From Cyprinodon diabolis (lineage: Eukaryota > Chordata > Actinopteri > Cyprinodontiformes > Cyprinodontidae), in the NCBI GenBank assembly GCA_030533445.1, contig CM060066.1:1894249-1958248 (forward strand): a stretch of 64,000 nucleotides of DNA, read 5' to 3'. Within the stretch, counting starts at the first letter, position 1; every line of letters starts with the position of its first letter. The translations under genes and the position numbers were made by a program. Shown piece after piece: positions 9,738 through 21,300 of the stretch. The notes under the pieces are model-generated. The model saw only the letters and a list, made by a program, of their open reading frames with translations, did not search any database and was not told the origin of the DNA.

Positions 9738-11610
9738 GAGGTCCGACTTAGACTCAGATTTATTTATCCCTTGGAATTACTCCTTCGAGGAAATTCTGGT
9801 TCCAGTAGCTTATATAGAGTTAAAGCAAGATGCACTAGAAAGTGTTTTTTGTCTCGCTGCAGTGTCCCTTTAGGAGCTCAGTATAACTCTCCTCCTCTTT
9901 TAACAGCAGCACTATAATTTTAACACAAGTGTCTCATTATCAGAGCAGGAGAAGCTTTGCTTATCTTCACAGTCCATCAGTATCAGGAGGCCTGGCAGGT
10001 AAAGAATATGTCCACTGATCCCCACTTCTTCCCCTCTGAAAAGGTGGCATCTTCTGAAGGACATCATTGCAGATGAGATGTTTTAGGACTAACTTTGCTG
10101 CCTCAGGCCTGTGGGAAGATAGTCTGAAGCTGAAGTAACCAAATTAACCTTCCTCTCTGCAGCACATTTGAATACCGAACAATTCAGCTGTTCTCCATGT
10201 TGGCCGGCTGACAAAACGGGTCAGTCTTCAGTTCCTCAAATGGCGATGCCTGGTTCCTCTGATTGCGACCTGGAGAGAAGAGACATTGGTAGCTGCTCAG
10301 GTTCAGGTCCCCCCCCCACCGTTCTCCTGTCCATCAGATTAGGCTGCACAAAGTTTCCTGTTTTAATTTGAGGAAGTGGCTCAGTTAACGTTTTGCGGGC
10401 AGTTCCTCTTTCAGCCCACATTTAAAAATTCTTCCGCACTGCGCTCTCTCTCAGTTGCAGAGGAAGGAGGCCAGACGGCTCCACGCTCAGGCAGGTGGGA
10501 GGCTTTTTTCCCCTCTCTCCTTAGATGCTTCCACGGCAGATATCTCAGCTAAACTCTGGATTTCAGAGTTCCTCTCAGAACGTCTCTGCTTTTCAGTGCA
10601 TGTATTGGTGAGTAAGGGGGATTTTTGTTTGGAGATCTTCAGGCAGGTTTAACGTCTCCGCCCCTGGACTTGGTCAAAGCTCCTCAGCGGACTAAAGTCA
10701 CCCTGAGGCGTTTAGAACAAGTTCAGGGTTTGGGACGGCAACGCTGCATGAGCAAAGAGACGTGGAACAGCAGCAGAGGCTGCGTTCTTTTACCTACCAG
10801 GCAAGTTTCACACATCTTTTGCTTCTCAGTGACACTTTGTCACATTTACTATGAGCCATTTATGGCGCCGTGCCTCAAAGTAAAATATGGTGCATAGAAA
10901 ATGAACCCGACACAGGAACTTCTGGCTATAAATATGAAAGGCAAATGACATCATTTCTTTGAGGTAGATTTCAAAACATTTAAAGCTTAAAAACAAAGCG
11001 ATTCCATCTTGGTTTTTGACTTTAAAAGGTTGTAAAATATTTCCCACAGCAGCCATGGGGGAGAATGGATAGAAAATCCCTCCTGAACACTGAACGTATT
11101 TGGAGATATTAACCATCTGCCTGCAGATGGAGACTAACCGCACATTTCGCTGCTGACTGAAAGCAGGACTGAAAGTTTCACATTCAGGTGTGAAGTTGCT
11201 GAAGTGGCTCTAGTTCCTGAAATGAACCTAAATTTACACCTAATGAAACCAGATATGCAGCTTTAACCCTCTATAGTCACTGAAATACTTATAGCGTTAT
11301 TTGATTCAGGACAAAAACCTTATTACCTTTGAAACATTAAAAAAAATATGCTTATATTAAGAAAAATAACAAAAGTGCTTCTAGAAGAAAAACACTCAAC
11401 ATAATGCTGATACTGGCATTTTTTAGTTTATAAAACTAAATATAATTAACTAGACTTATTAACTTTTCAATTAGATGTTTACTTTTTTTTCCTTTATTTT
11501 TTAATTAACTTTTAAACTTTTTTTCAGCTGAATTTCCAGTAGGTAATCTATCATTCAAGGGCTCATCTAATTTGTCAAATGTCAAAATCAGATGTTCAGC
11601 TGAATGGATG
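9738..11610. other. Intergenic between LINE and Rex1 end
   Basis: The segment at 9745-9790 (TTAGACTCAGATTTATTTATCC) recurs at 58277-58320. The remainder has only short frames without flanking splice signals. I see no exon, RNA gene or tandem repeat here. Confidence 0.4.
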
Positions 11611-11617
11611 GATATAG

Positions 11618-11990
11618 ATCTGGTGCTTCTAGATCAGCAGAAGACTCCACCTACCCAGATGCACCACAGGAAATCATTCCTACCTGTGGTCATCAACCTC
11701 TATCACGCCTCCCTCAAGTGATTCAGCCCCCCCCCGTAATTGACATTTATGCACTGTTTTTGCACGCCACGTATCACTTTACTTGGATTTTCACTTTACT
11801 TGGATTTAGTTTTTACATATGCATAGATATACGTACAGATATATATATACAGAAGAGCTATATGTGTATATATTTTATCTCTTTTTATTCTTATTTTTTT
11901 TATCTTTATTATATTGTGTAGTTGGATGTGTGTATATACTATATAAAACTGTAACAAAAGTAATTTCCCTCTGGGGGGGGGGGGCGACAG
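11618..11990 (+). mobile_element. Rex1-like LINE 3' end
   Basis: The plus strand encodes HRKSFLPVVINLYHASLK then a stop at about 11721, the usual last residues of CR1/Rex1-clade ORF2, followed by a 3' UTR with (TA)-rich sequence and CTGTAACAAAAGTAATTTCC, the usual kind of terminus for this group. 5'-truncated. Confidence 0.6.
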
Positions 11991-12078
11991 TGATCAGAAA
12001 CGCTAACTGTCCCTATAAAGGGTTAAAGATGGATGAAGATAAATAAAGTTAAAGGCAACGTTTATAAAAATGGAAACC

Positions 12079-12084
12079 TTTATT
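12079..12084 (-). terminator. prpsap1: Poly(A) signal of prpsap1
   Basis: AATAAA on the minus strand, about 135 bases after the stop codon at 12217-12219. It would give a short 3' UTR ending near 12060. No competing signal lies closer to the stop. Confidence 0.65.
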
Positions 12085-12216
12085 TTCTTTCTTCCAAAGC
12101 AGAGAAAAACCAAACGCCAGTGAGAACGTCGCCTCTGAGCATCAAGTGTGACATTCGGTAAATCAATCAGATTTATGTTGAACAGGAAGCGTCCGTCCCG
12201 CAGCGTCGGCGTCGCC

Positions 12217-12375
12217 TCAGTCGTCCACGGCGATGTTCCGGAACAAGTAGGACATGGACTCTCCGTTGTGGATGCGGCGGATGGCCTCAGCCAGGATCAG
12301 ACTCACGTCCACCGTTTTGATCTTGGGACACTGAAGCTTCTGCACCTCATGGGGGACGGTGTTGGTCACCACCAC
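12217..12375 (-). CDS. prpsap1: prpsap1 exon 10 (C-terminus and stop)
   Basis: Encodes residues 305-356: [20 protein letters not shown] onward, ending NIAVDD and TGA. The acceptor is CTGCAG before GTGGTG, phase 0. Ends within one residue of the human PRPSAP1 C-terminus. Confidence 0.95.
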   Translation of the reverse strand: MVVTNTVPHEVQKLQCPKIKTVDVSLILAEAIRRIHNGESMSYLFRNIAVDD

Positions 12376-15300
12376 CTGCAGACGCAGCGGCGGGGATCAG
12401 TTTCAGTCTACAGAGGCTCAGTAGGGCCAAAACTCAATAAAAACCCAGCTTATCTGTTGTTGTCTGTTGAATTCATCTTAATGTGGATTTAAAGACATTT
12501 CATTTGTTTTTTTTTGTGAACCCTGCAAATTGTAAATAAATCGTATTTTCCTGCTGACATCATCTTTTAGTTTACCGACTTTTGTGTTACACCCAGTGCC
12601 AGAATTTACCCTTTAGTGGTCTTAAGGGTGGGGGTTGTAACACCATTTAAAACAGCCCCTCCCAGTCAAATGCCAGCTGGCAGCAAACTTCCCTGCAGCT
12701 CCCAGCAAAATCAAAATCCCCTCCATCTTCCAGCCCCTGTTCTTCTCCTGGGCTTGCAGATTTTCTTACTCTAAAAAAAATCCTGAGGCTGAACTTTTTC
12801 ATTACAGGCAAGAAACTGTTGGCGTAGCTCAGGGCGACCAGACGTCCTCTTTTTTTTCCAGACATGTCCGACTTTTCGGACCTAAAAAAATGTCCGGGGG
12901 GGGATTTCAAAACTGTCCGGTATTCTGGTCGACTACAGTGCAGCCCGGGAACCCCGGTGCAGGGGGGCAGGGAGCCAGTGGGGGACGGGTGACGGTAGCC
13001 TGGACACAGGTCGCCCCGTGCTTCCCCCTGCCTGCCTTACCGGCTCCCTGCCCCCTCCTCCAGCTGAGGACGGGGGGCTCCTGGCTCTCTGCTGAGGTCC
13101 GGTTCAGCAGTTGACACTTCATATCCCCCCTCGCTTTTCTAACACCCGCCCCCTTCTTCTTCTGATTGGCTAATACTGTTAGCTTCAGAGCGCTCCTTTG
13201 CTACCATTGGCTGACTGGCTGACTCATTTTTTTTACCATTAATTTATTTCCGAGTGATTTTCTACTTTAATCCCTGCTCCACCCTTTCATTACAGGGTCT
13301 GACCAGCAGATGGCGCTTCTCTTTAGATCTTAATGTGATGAAATCATGACAGAAAGAATATTTCAGTAGAAAGATTGATGTTTAATAATGAATTATAGGG
13401 AACCAGCAAAGGAAAGTGGGGAAACTGAACGGCTGCTACTGTTTATTAATAAATTAACAGCTGTTTGCCTTCAGTAATAAACCACTGAGTTCTTTCTTTA
13501 TTATATCTCCTGTTTTCTCTGTTTAACATTAAAATCAATGAGGATTCCTTTCAATAAAATATCACATAAATAACTTTATTCATTGGTTTTTCTTTACTAG
13601 CGTTCGTTAGTTAACTGCTGTTAAATCTAATACTTATATATTTTTTTTAACAGTTTGTAAAGTAAATCTTAATAAAGTTAAAGTAATGCTAAACCTTTCT
13701 GAATACTGAGGAATAAAACAAAATGTCAGAGTTCTGTTTCCCTAATTGAGAAATAAGGTTTCCTTCATTAGTCGGAGTCTAACAGCAGCTGTTAGCCCAG
13801 CTTAGCAAGACTGAGCTTTGTTCTGTAAATTTCAGCTTTTGTTGCTGAAATTTGGATTAGAGGAAAGTTTCCAGCCTCCCCTGCTTGATCTTTTCAGCTG
13901 TTAAATTTCCAGGTTTTTCTTATTGTGTAATAAGCTGGTGAAGATTCTCAGTCATCCAGGTTGTGGTCAATCAAAAACGTTAAAATCAATCCTCTGGACT
14001 TTGTTTCCAGGTTTGAAGACGTTTCTCTTCCATCCAGGAAACTTTTTCAATTCAAAATGTCAGAAATAGCGTTTAGTTCCAGGTTTTATCCAGCAGCCCA
14101 ACAAAGCCTGGTTTTAGTTTAGAAAACATGCAAATAGAAACGGATGAACGGGTCCCCCCCTTTGGAACGGGGGTTGTTAGGGTCACTGTCCAATCGAACG
14201 ACTGAACCCTCAATTGTAATGATTCCATATTTTTTCCTGGGAATTTAACGTTCTGTGAAGAAATATCACATATTATTGCTTCTTATCATCTTCTGTTCTT
14301 TATGCTTCACATTTTTACACTTTCTATCATCGCAAATCGCTTCTCAATCTTACATTCAGACCCAAATGAAAGGTGTAAACCAGAGGTCATGGATTAGTGG
14401 ACCGTGGTCTGGATCCACACCCAGCCTCTGGCTAATCCAACCTGATTTAAAACATTTATAAATTACCGCATGCTTTCTGACGGCAGTGTCTAAACGTCCG
14501 CTCCACCCCGCAGCGCTCCAGACCTCCTGCCCAAAGCAAAGCCTGCAGCCTCCGCTGTTCCTCCCGTATTGCTGCGCTCCGACTTCTCCTCGGAGCTCGA
14601 GGAGAGCATGTGTGATATCATTAAATTCGAAGGAGCAAAACATGCAGAAATTAACTCTTAATTTATTATGACATTAAAAAAAATCCCCATCAGCATCCAG
14701 CAGATGTTTAGTTTCTGATGGAGATGAGAAATCTGCTTCCTGATCTATTGAAGGACCAATTCTTTGCATCCAATCTTTTAAATAAACTTTAGTTTTTTGA
14801 AATGCATAAGAATTATGCTCTGATTTGAAGTTCAGGGTTCCTACAGCATAATGCAAGTTAAATTCAAGACTTTTTAAGACTTTTTAATGCCACTTGATAT
14901 AAATATTTAAGACCAAATTCACAAGAAAAACCTGCTTGCGACAACTTAACCCAAAGGTTTAGTTTAACATAAACCACTGCACTAATGTTTAATATTTTGA
15001 AAAGCTTCCCATACAGGAAGAAAGCTAAAAACACACAAATGACAGATATATTTGAACAATTATTTAACTGAATTCACAAACTTTGTTTTAGCAGGAACAA
15101 AACCAATCAGTTTTAAAGCCCCAACATAACCAGTGCTAAGTCTTTTTGCAGCTATTTTTCTTTGTATGGTTTTCTTAGTATGTTTGATTTGGTGATAAGT
15201 GGAGGCGTTGCAGAGACAAGGGTGGAACTAAACTGAGAAATACCGGCTGTTTCTCTGTAACTCCATTTTGACGCTTTGTGTTTCGTGCTTCGCATGTGCG

Positions 15301-18300
15301 ACTCCACTGCCTTAATTCCCATCGTTCTGAGCTTGAAGGACTTCTAGCATAAATCCACTGAGACTCATGTATGTTCCCTGGTTTTAGCCGTGGAGAAAAC
15401 TCTTGGCTGGAGACAATTTCCGTTACATTTACATTTACATTTACATTTACATGCTCATATTTTCCAGACAAAAAGTTAATGGCGCATCTCCCAAATGTCC
15501 CGGCAGCAACAACGCTTTATTGGTTCCGCTATCGGGACGGAACCAATAATGGAGAGACATTATTTTTTCTAAATTGAAAAACAAAAATTTGGCAATTTTT
15601 ATGTTTTATTTAGATTACAAAAATAAATCATAATAAAAATAATCCTATTTATGAGGTTTTAAAAATTAAGACCTACGAAAGACTGATTTAAGACATTTTA
15701 ATACCAATTAAGGCCTTAGTTTTATTTTGAAGAATTCAATGCCTTTTAAGACTTTTTAAGGACCCTGGGAACACTGTAGTTACCGATCTGTTGTTACTAT
15801 ATTTTAATTTGACAAACCGGATCTTCTCGCCGTTCTTTCTCCTGTTTGGTGAAATTGCAAAGCGGATCCTGAACATTTAGAGGATGTTTGGCTCAACCTG
15901 CTGCTGTGAAGCAGGATTCTCCACCATGAACAGAATCAACAATAAATCTGGATCCAGGGTCAGAATGAGCACCTTGATATGTGCTTGAGAATGGCTTAGT
16001 CTCCGGTTAAACCCAGGTTTAAAGCCTTGCAGGGCAGCCTAAAGCCCACTGCCAACATTAAGACAGAAAAAAGAAAGAAAATAACAAACCATCAGTTCAG
16101 GGGTTTGAGAAAATATGGGAATCAGGAAATTATCTATAAACCAAACTGAACGATTGTTGTTCTCTACTTCAAAAAAAATATAAAATATATAAAATAGTAT
16201 AAAATGGATGCATAAACGACTCATTTTATTTCAGTGTTAAATTCTGTTTAAAGATTATAATTAAAAATGTCTGCGGACCTTTACTGGTTGATGATTTTCT
16301 TTGTTCTGACCCGCTGGTTTTTAATGGGTGACCCGTGGATTAAACCAAAGCTGACCTCATCTATAGCAGACTCCTCTATCAGCCGGGGGGCTTCTGCAGA
16401 CAGCAGCCCATGCGTGGCCATGATGTAGATCTTGTAGGCTCCTCTCTCCTTTAGTCTTTCTGCTGCTGCAACAAAGTCCTCCACGTCGTCGATGATGTCA
16501 TCCTGTGGAAGGTTTACCAGGTTAGAAAGACCAAGCAAACTGAGCATCGGACCCTTTAATAAATACACGCTATCTGGGTTTTTACAGGTTTACATCAAAT
16601 CCTGATGCTTCATTGGAAAACAAAAAAACCTGAGAAAAAAAAAAAAGGGCTGCAAAATTCTGACATTTCAACTTTATGAGAAATATTCAACATTAACATC
16701 AAAATCAGACTAAATGAGACATGAATGTAAAGTAGATCAAAAACACAAATCATTTACTTTTTTTATGCTGTATTTTTCATTTTGTGGGCATCTTACCACG
16801 ATGATAGCGATTCTTCCTCCTACGTCTCCAACGACGGTGATAGGAGGCTTCTCCTTCGGCATCATCACTGAACAACAGATTAAAGTTACCCACAGAAAGG
16901 GTGCTGATATACTTTAAAGGAAGAGCTGATAGCGGTGAAATAATATTACAATCATTTACCAAGCCTAAAATATCAATAATTTCTATTCTTCCTCCTAAAT
17001 CAATATAATACTCTGGTAATATAATAAACTGGTGAAGATTCTCAGTCATCCAGGTCAGAGTCACTCCAAAAAAAAGTAAAAAACAATTCATTGGACTTTG
17101 TTTCCAAGTTTGAAGATGTTTCTCTTCACAACCAGGAAGATTTTTCAATTCAAAATGTCAAAATTGGTGTCGAGTTCGAGGCTTTATAGAGTGGACCAAA
17201 AACAAAGCCTTGTTTTTGTTAAGAAAACATGCAAATTGAAACGGATGAACGGGTCCCCCCCTTTGGGTCAATAGAGGGAACTGTTTGTCTGGCTGAACAG
17301 GTGAGGTCACCTGTTCACCTCACCTGTTTGGAGACATAGGGCCGTTTCTCAGGTCACAAGAACATGAGTACGGACTCAGAACCCAGGAAAGTCTGGACTC
17401 TGGGAGAACCGGAGCAGGCAGCATAAATCAGGGTCAACTGGAACAGCAGCGTCCTGATGACATCACCACATTCGAAGCTAGTCTGGAGCTGCATTTCACC
17501 TCCTGTTAATAGTCTCTAGATGATAATAAATTATGACTTGTTTCATCTAGTGGAGGAATAATAATGAACACAGTCAGATAAACACAAATCAAATGAACAT
17601 TTTGGCAAATAAAACAAAAAACTCACCATCAGAGCCAGCGGTACTTCACACACGGCTATGCAGAGAGAGGGCTGCTGCAGTTGGGCTAACGTTAGCCCTG
17701 GCCGTTGCAGACTGGGCTGACGTTAGCCCTGGCCGCTGCAGATGGGCTGATGTTAGCCCTGGCCGCTGCAGACGGGCTGACGTTAGCCCTGGCCGCTGCA
17801 GACTGGGCTGACGTTAGCCCCGGCCGCTGCAGACGGGCTAACGTTAGCCCGTAACGTTCGCCCTGGCCGCCGCAGACGGGCTAACTTTAGCCCGTAACGT
17901 TCGCCCTGGCCGCCGCAGACGGGCTAACTTTAGCCCGTAACGTTCGCCCTGGCCGCCGCAGACGGGCTGACGTTAGCCCTGGCCGCCGCAGACGGGCTGA
18001 CGTTAGCCCTGGCCGCTGCAGACGGGCTGACGTTAGCCCTGGCCGCTGGAGACGGGCTGACGTTAGCCCTGGCCGCTGGAGACTGGGCTGACGTTAGCCC
18101 TGGCCGCTGCAGACGGGCTGACGTTAGCCCTGGCCGCTGGAGACGGGCTGACGTTAGCCCTGGCCGCTGGAGACGGGCTGACGTTAGCCCCGGCCGCTGC
18201 AGACGGGCTGACGTTAGCCCCGGCCGCTGCAGACGGGCTGACGTTAGCCCCGGCCGCTGCAGGCGGGCTGACGTTAGCCCCGGCCGCTGCAGACGGGCTG

Positions 18301-21300
18301 ACGTTAGCCCCGGCCGCTGCAGACTGGGCTGACGTTAGCCCGTAACGTTCGCCCTGGCCGCCGCAGACGGGCTAACGTTAGCCCGTAACGTTCGCCCTGG
18401 CCGCCGCAGACGGGCTAACGTTAGCCCGTAACGTTCGCCCTGGCCGCCGCAGACGGGCTAACGTTAGCCCGTAACGTTCGCCCTGGCTGCCGCAGACGGG
18501 CTAACGTTAGCCCGTAACGTTCGCCCTGGTCGCCGCAGACGGGCTAACGTTAGCCCGTAACGTTCGCCTTGGCCGCCGCAGACTGGGCTGACGTTAGCCC
18601 TGGCCGCCGCAGACGGGCTGACGTTCCCCCTGGCCGCCGCAGACGGGCTAACGTTAGCCCTGGCCGCCGCAGACGGGCTAACGTTAGCCCTGGCCGCCGC
18701 AGACGGGCTAACGTTAGCCCTGGCCGCTGCAGACGGGCTGACGTTAGCCCTGGCCGCTGCAGACGGGCTGACGTTAGCCCTGGCCGCTGCAGACGGGCTG
18801 ACGTTAGCTCTGGCCGCTGCAGACTGGGCTGACGTTAGCCCTGGCCGCTGCAGACGGGCTGACGTTCGCCCTGGCCGCCGCAGACGGGCTAACGTTAGCC
18901 CTGGCCGCCGCAGACGGGCTAACGTTAGCCCTGGCCGCCGCAGACGGAATAACAAAGAAGCCAAACGACCCCCATTCCAAAGGGGGGGACCCGTTCATCC
19001 GTTTCTATTTGCATGTTTTCTTAACTAAAACCAGGCTTTGTTGGGCTGCTGGTTAAAACCTGGAACTAAACGCTATTTCTGACATTTTGAATTGAAAAAT
19101 CTTCCTGGATGGAAGAGAAACGTCTTCAAACTTGGAAACAAAGTCCAGTGGATTGATTTTTAAATTTTTGGAATATTATGCTTAAATTAAGCAATTAGGA
19201 CATAAAGGCCTCTTTTTTAAGCAGCATTTATTTGATAGGTGGACTGACAGGAGACATGAGGGTAGAGATGTGCCTCAAAGGTTGAGATTTAAGGCCTTTA
19301 AATGCTAAATCTGCTCAAATGTATTAGAGCCACAGTGGTTTAAGTCAGCCAGATGGAGCTGATATTAGCAGCTTAATGATCTTTAAACCTGAGAAAAGAG
19401 AATCTGGTCAAACTAAAGTGCTGATTCCTGCTGTAGGACTGCTTGTGACGGAGCCTTTGGTCATATTTAGGCTGTGTCTGTAATAGTCAAAAAGATAAAT
19501 TTAGAGTTTCTAAAAACAACCATTCCTCTAATATTTGTTACACTTTGAAATCCCATCCCACGACAACCTGGATGAAAGACGTAAAAACGGTTGTTGGAAA
19601 GCTATGACTCTGGAATCTCCAAGGCTACCAGCCATGATAGGCGGAGCGACCACATATCTGTGCCCTGAAGCCGTCTGGAAGAGTCCGCCATGTTTGATGG
19701 ACCTTTAAACAGCATCGTCTGTCAAATCTATAGAATCAGTGGAAAAAAACTATTCAATTCATTTGTTTTAGCAGCATTAATGCCTCCGCCTTCAAGGAAT
19801 TTAGGGGGAAAAAAATTCGACCACGTTTTAACTCCTTCGACAAAACGTGAAAAAGGGCGACGCCCCGTTTGGCGTGCTACTGGGACGGCGGGCTTAACTC
19901 CACCTACGCTCAATGAAAATGGCTGTAATTCTAAGTATTTCTGTTCAAACACTTGCGCAGGTCTTTCCTTCGCCTTACATGGCAGCTCCAGGCCTGTGTG
20001 TCCCGCCGTGGTCCGGGACAGCGGGGGGGAGTGCCGACCGTCTGCCATGTCCGACTCTGAATGCTGCCCCTCCCCATGCATCACCACCAGGCCGAGTCGC
20101 AGTCTCTCAGCGTAGGACTGGGCTCTGAAACAGGAGAACAGGCAGAAACTGAAGAGTCTTAAGCTGCAGCACCTCAGCCTGAGACGGAGGAAACCAGCTG
20201 GAAAAGAAAAAAGTTACGTTCAGACGAGAAGCAGCAGAAGCTGCTGGTTTACATGCAAAGTCAATGGTTGATGCGCCTCATGGCGCTGCAAAAGGTCCTG
20301 CAGCGTTTTGAGCAGCAGGAGCAGCGCCTCATGAGTTTCTGAGGCGCTTCAGAAGCAGCAGCTGCTGGAAAAATTTTACTTTAGCTGCTGGACGCGCCGC
20401 ATCAACCAATCAGAGAAGCTGATCTGGGAGCTGGCAGGGAGTCAGACACAGCACTCCACTGGAAAAACGATCTAGAAATAAGTTAAAATTTCTTAAATTA
20501 AGTATATTTACCCTTAATTCTAGGAGGTAAATGGAAAAGTTTGCCAATGAAATGAGTATTTGTATGCTTAAAATAAGATGATAATTAGGTAATATCCACT
20601 TAAAATAAGACAATGCAATTGCATTGTCTTATTTTAAGTGTAAATTCTCTTGTTCGATTGGCAAATGTCTTTTACCTCCTTAGTCCAAAAACAAATGTAC
20701 TTTTTTTTTTAAAGAAAAATTACTTAGATTTACATTTTTTGCAGTGCAGAGCGCAGTGCAGAGCGCTATGCATAGGCGAATCTACTGGGGTGGCATAGGG
20801 TGGCAAATGCCCCCCTAAATGACAGCCTTGCCACCCCTGCTGCCACCCCAGTTGGCGGTAGGGGTGGCGAGGCTTATAAATTATGGATCATTTGAGAATT
20901 ACGACCGCTAATTTCCAATGTCGGACTGCAGTGAATGCAGCACGAGATGACGAGAGCGACTGAGACTGATTGTTTTGAAAACCGAATGGGGCAAAGCGAG
21001 GGAGCCAGGGGTCATGGGGAGAGGAGACACGGGATGAAACTGGTAAAAACTGATTAACTATCTATGGAGAAATGAAATCATAATGAAAGCTCAGTGTTGC
21101 TAGCATAGCTGCAATGCTGATTTTGAGATGATAAAAATCAGGTTGCAGAACGTTATTTCTCTATGATGTTAGTTAGGCCTGACCTCTCAGGCTCATAAAG
21201 ACATATTTGCGGTCAACTATGACAGAAAAGAGACAATCACGTTTGGTTGAACTCAAATCAAAACGCACAAAGACATTGGATCTAAATAAAGTTGTGAAGC

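Noticed and set aside
15420..15455. (ACATTT)n as a CRISPR-like or regulatory array
   Set aside because: Plain hexanucleotide slippage inside repeat Y; missing in the other copy.
18464..18964. 166-codon minus-strand frame with repeating Ala-Asn-Val-Ser-Pro-Ser
   Set aside because: The minisatellite unit is 30 bp, a multiple of three, so frames stay open by arithmetic.
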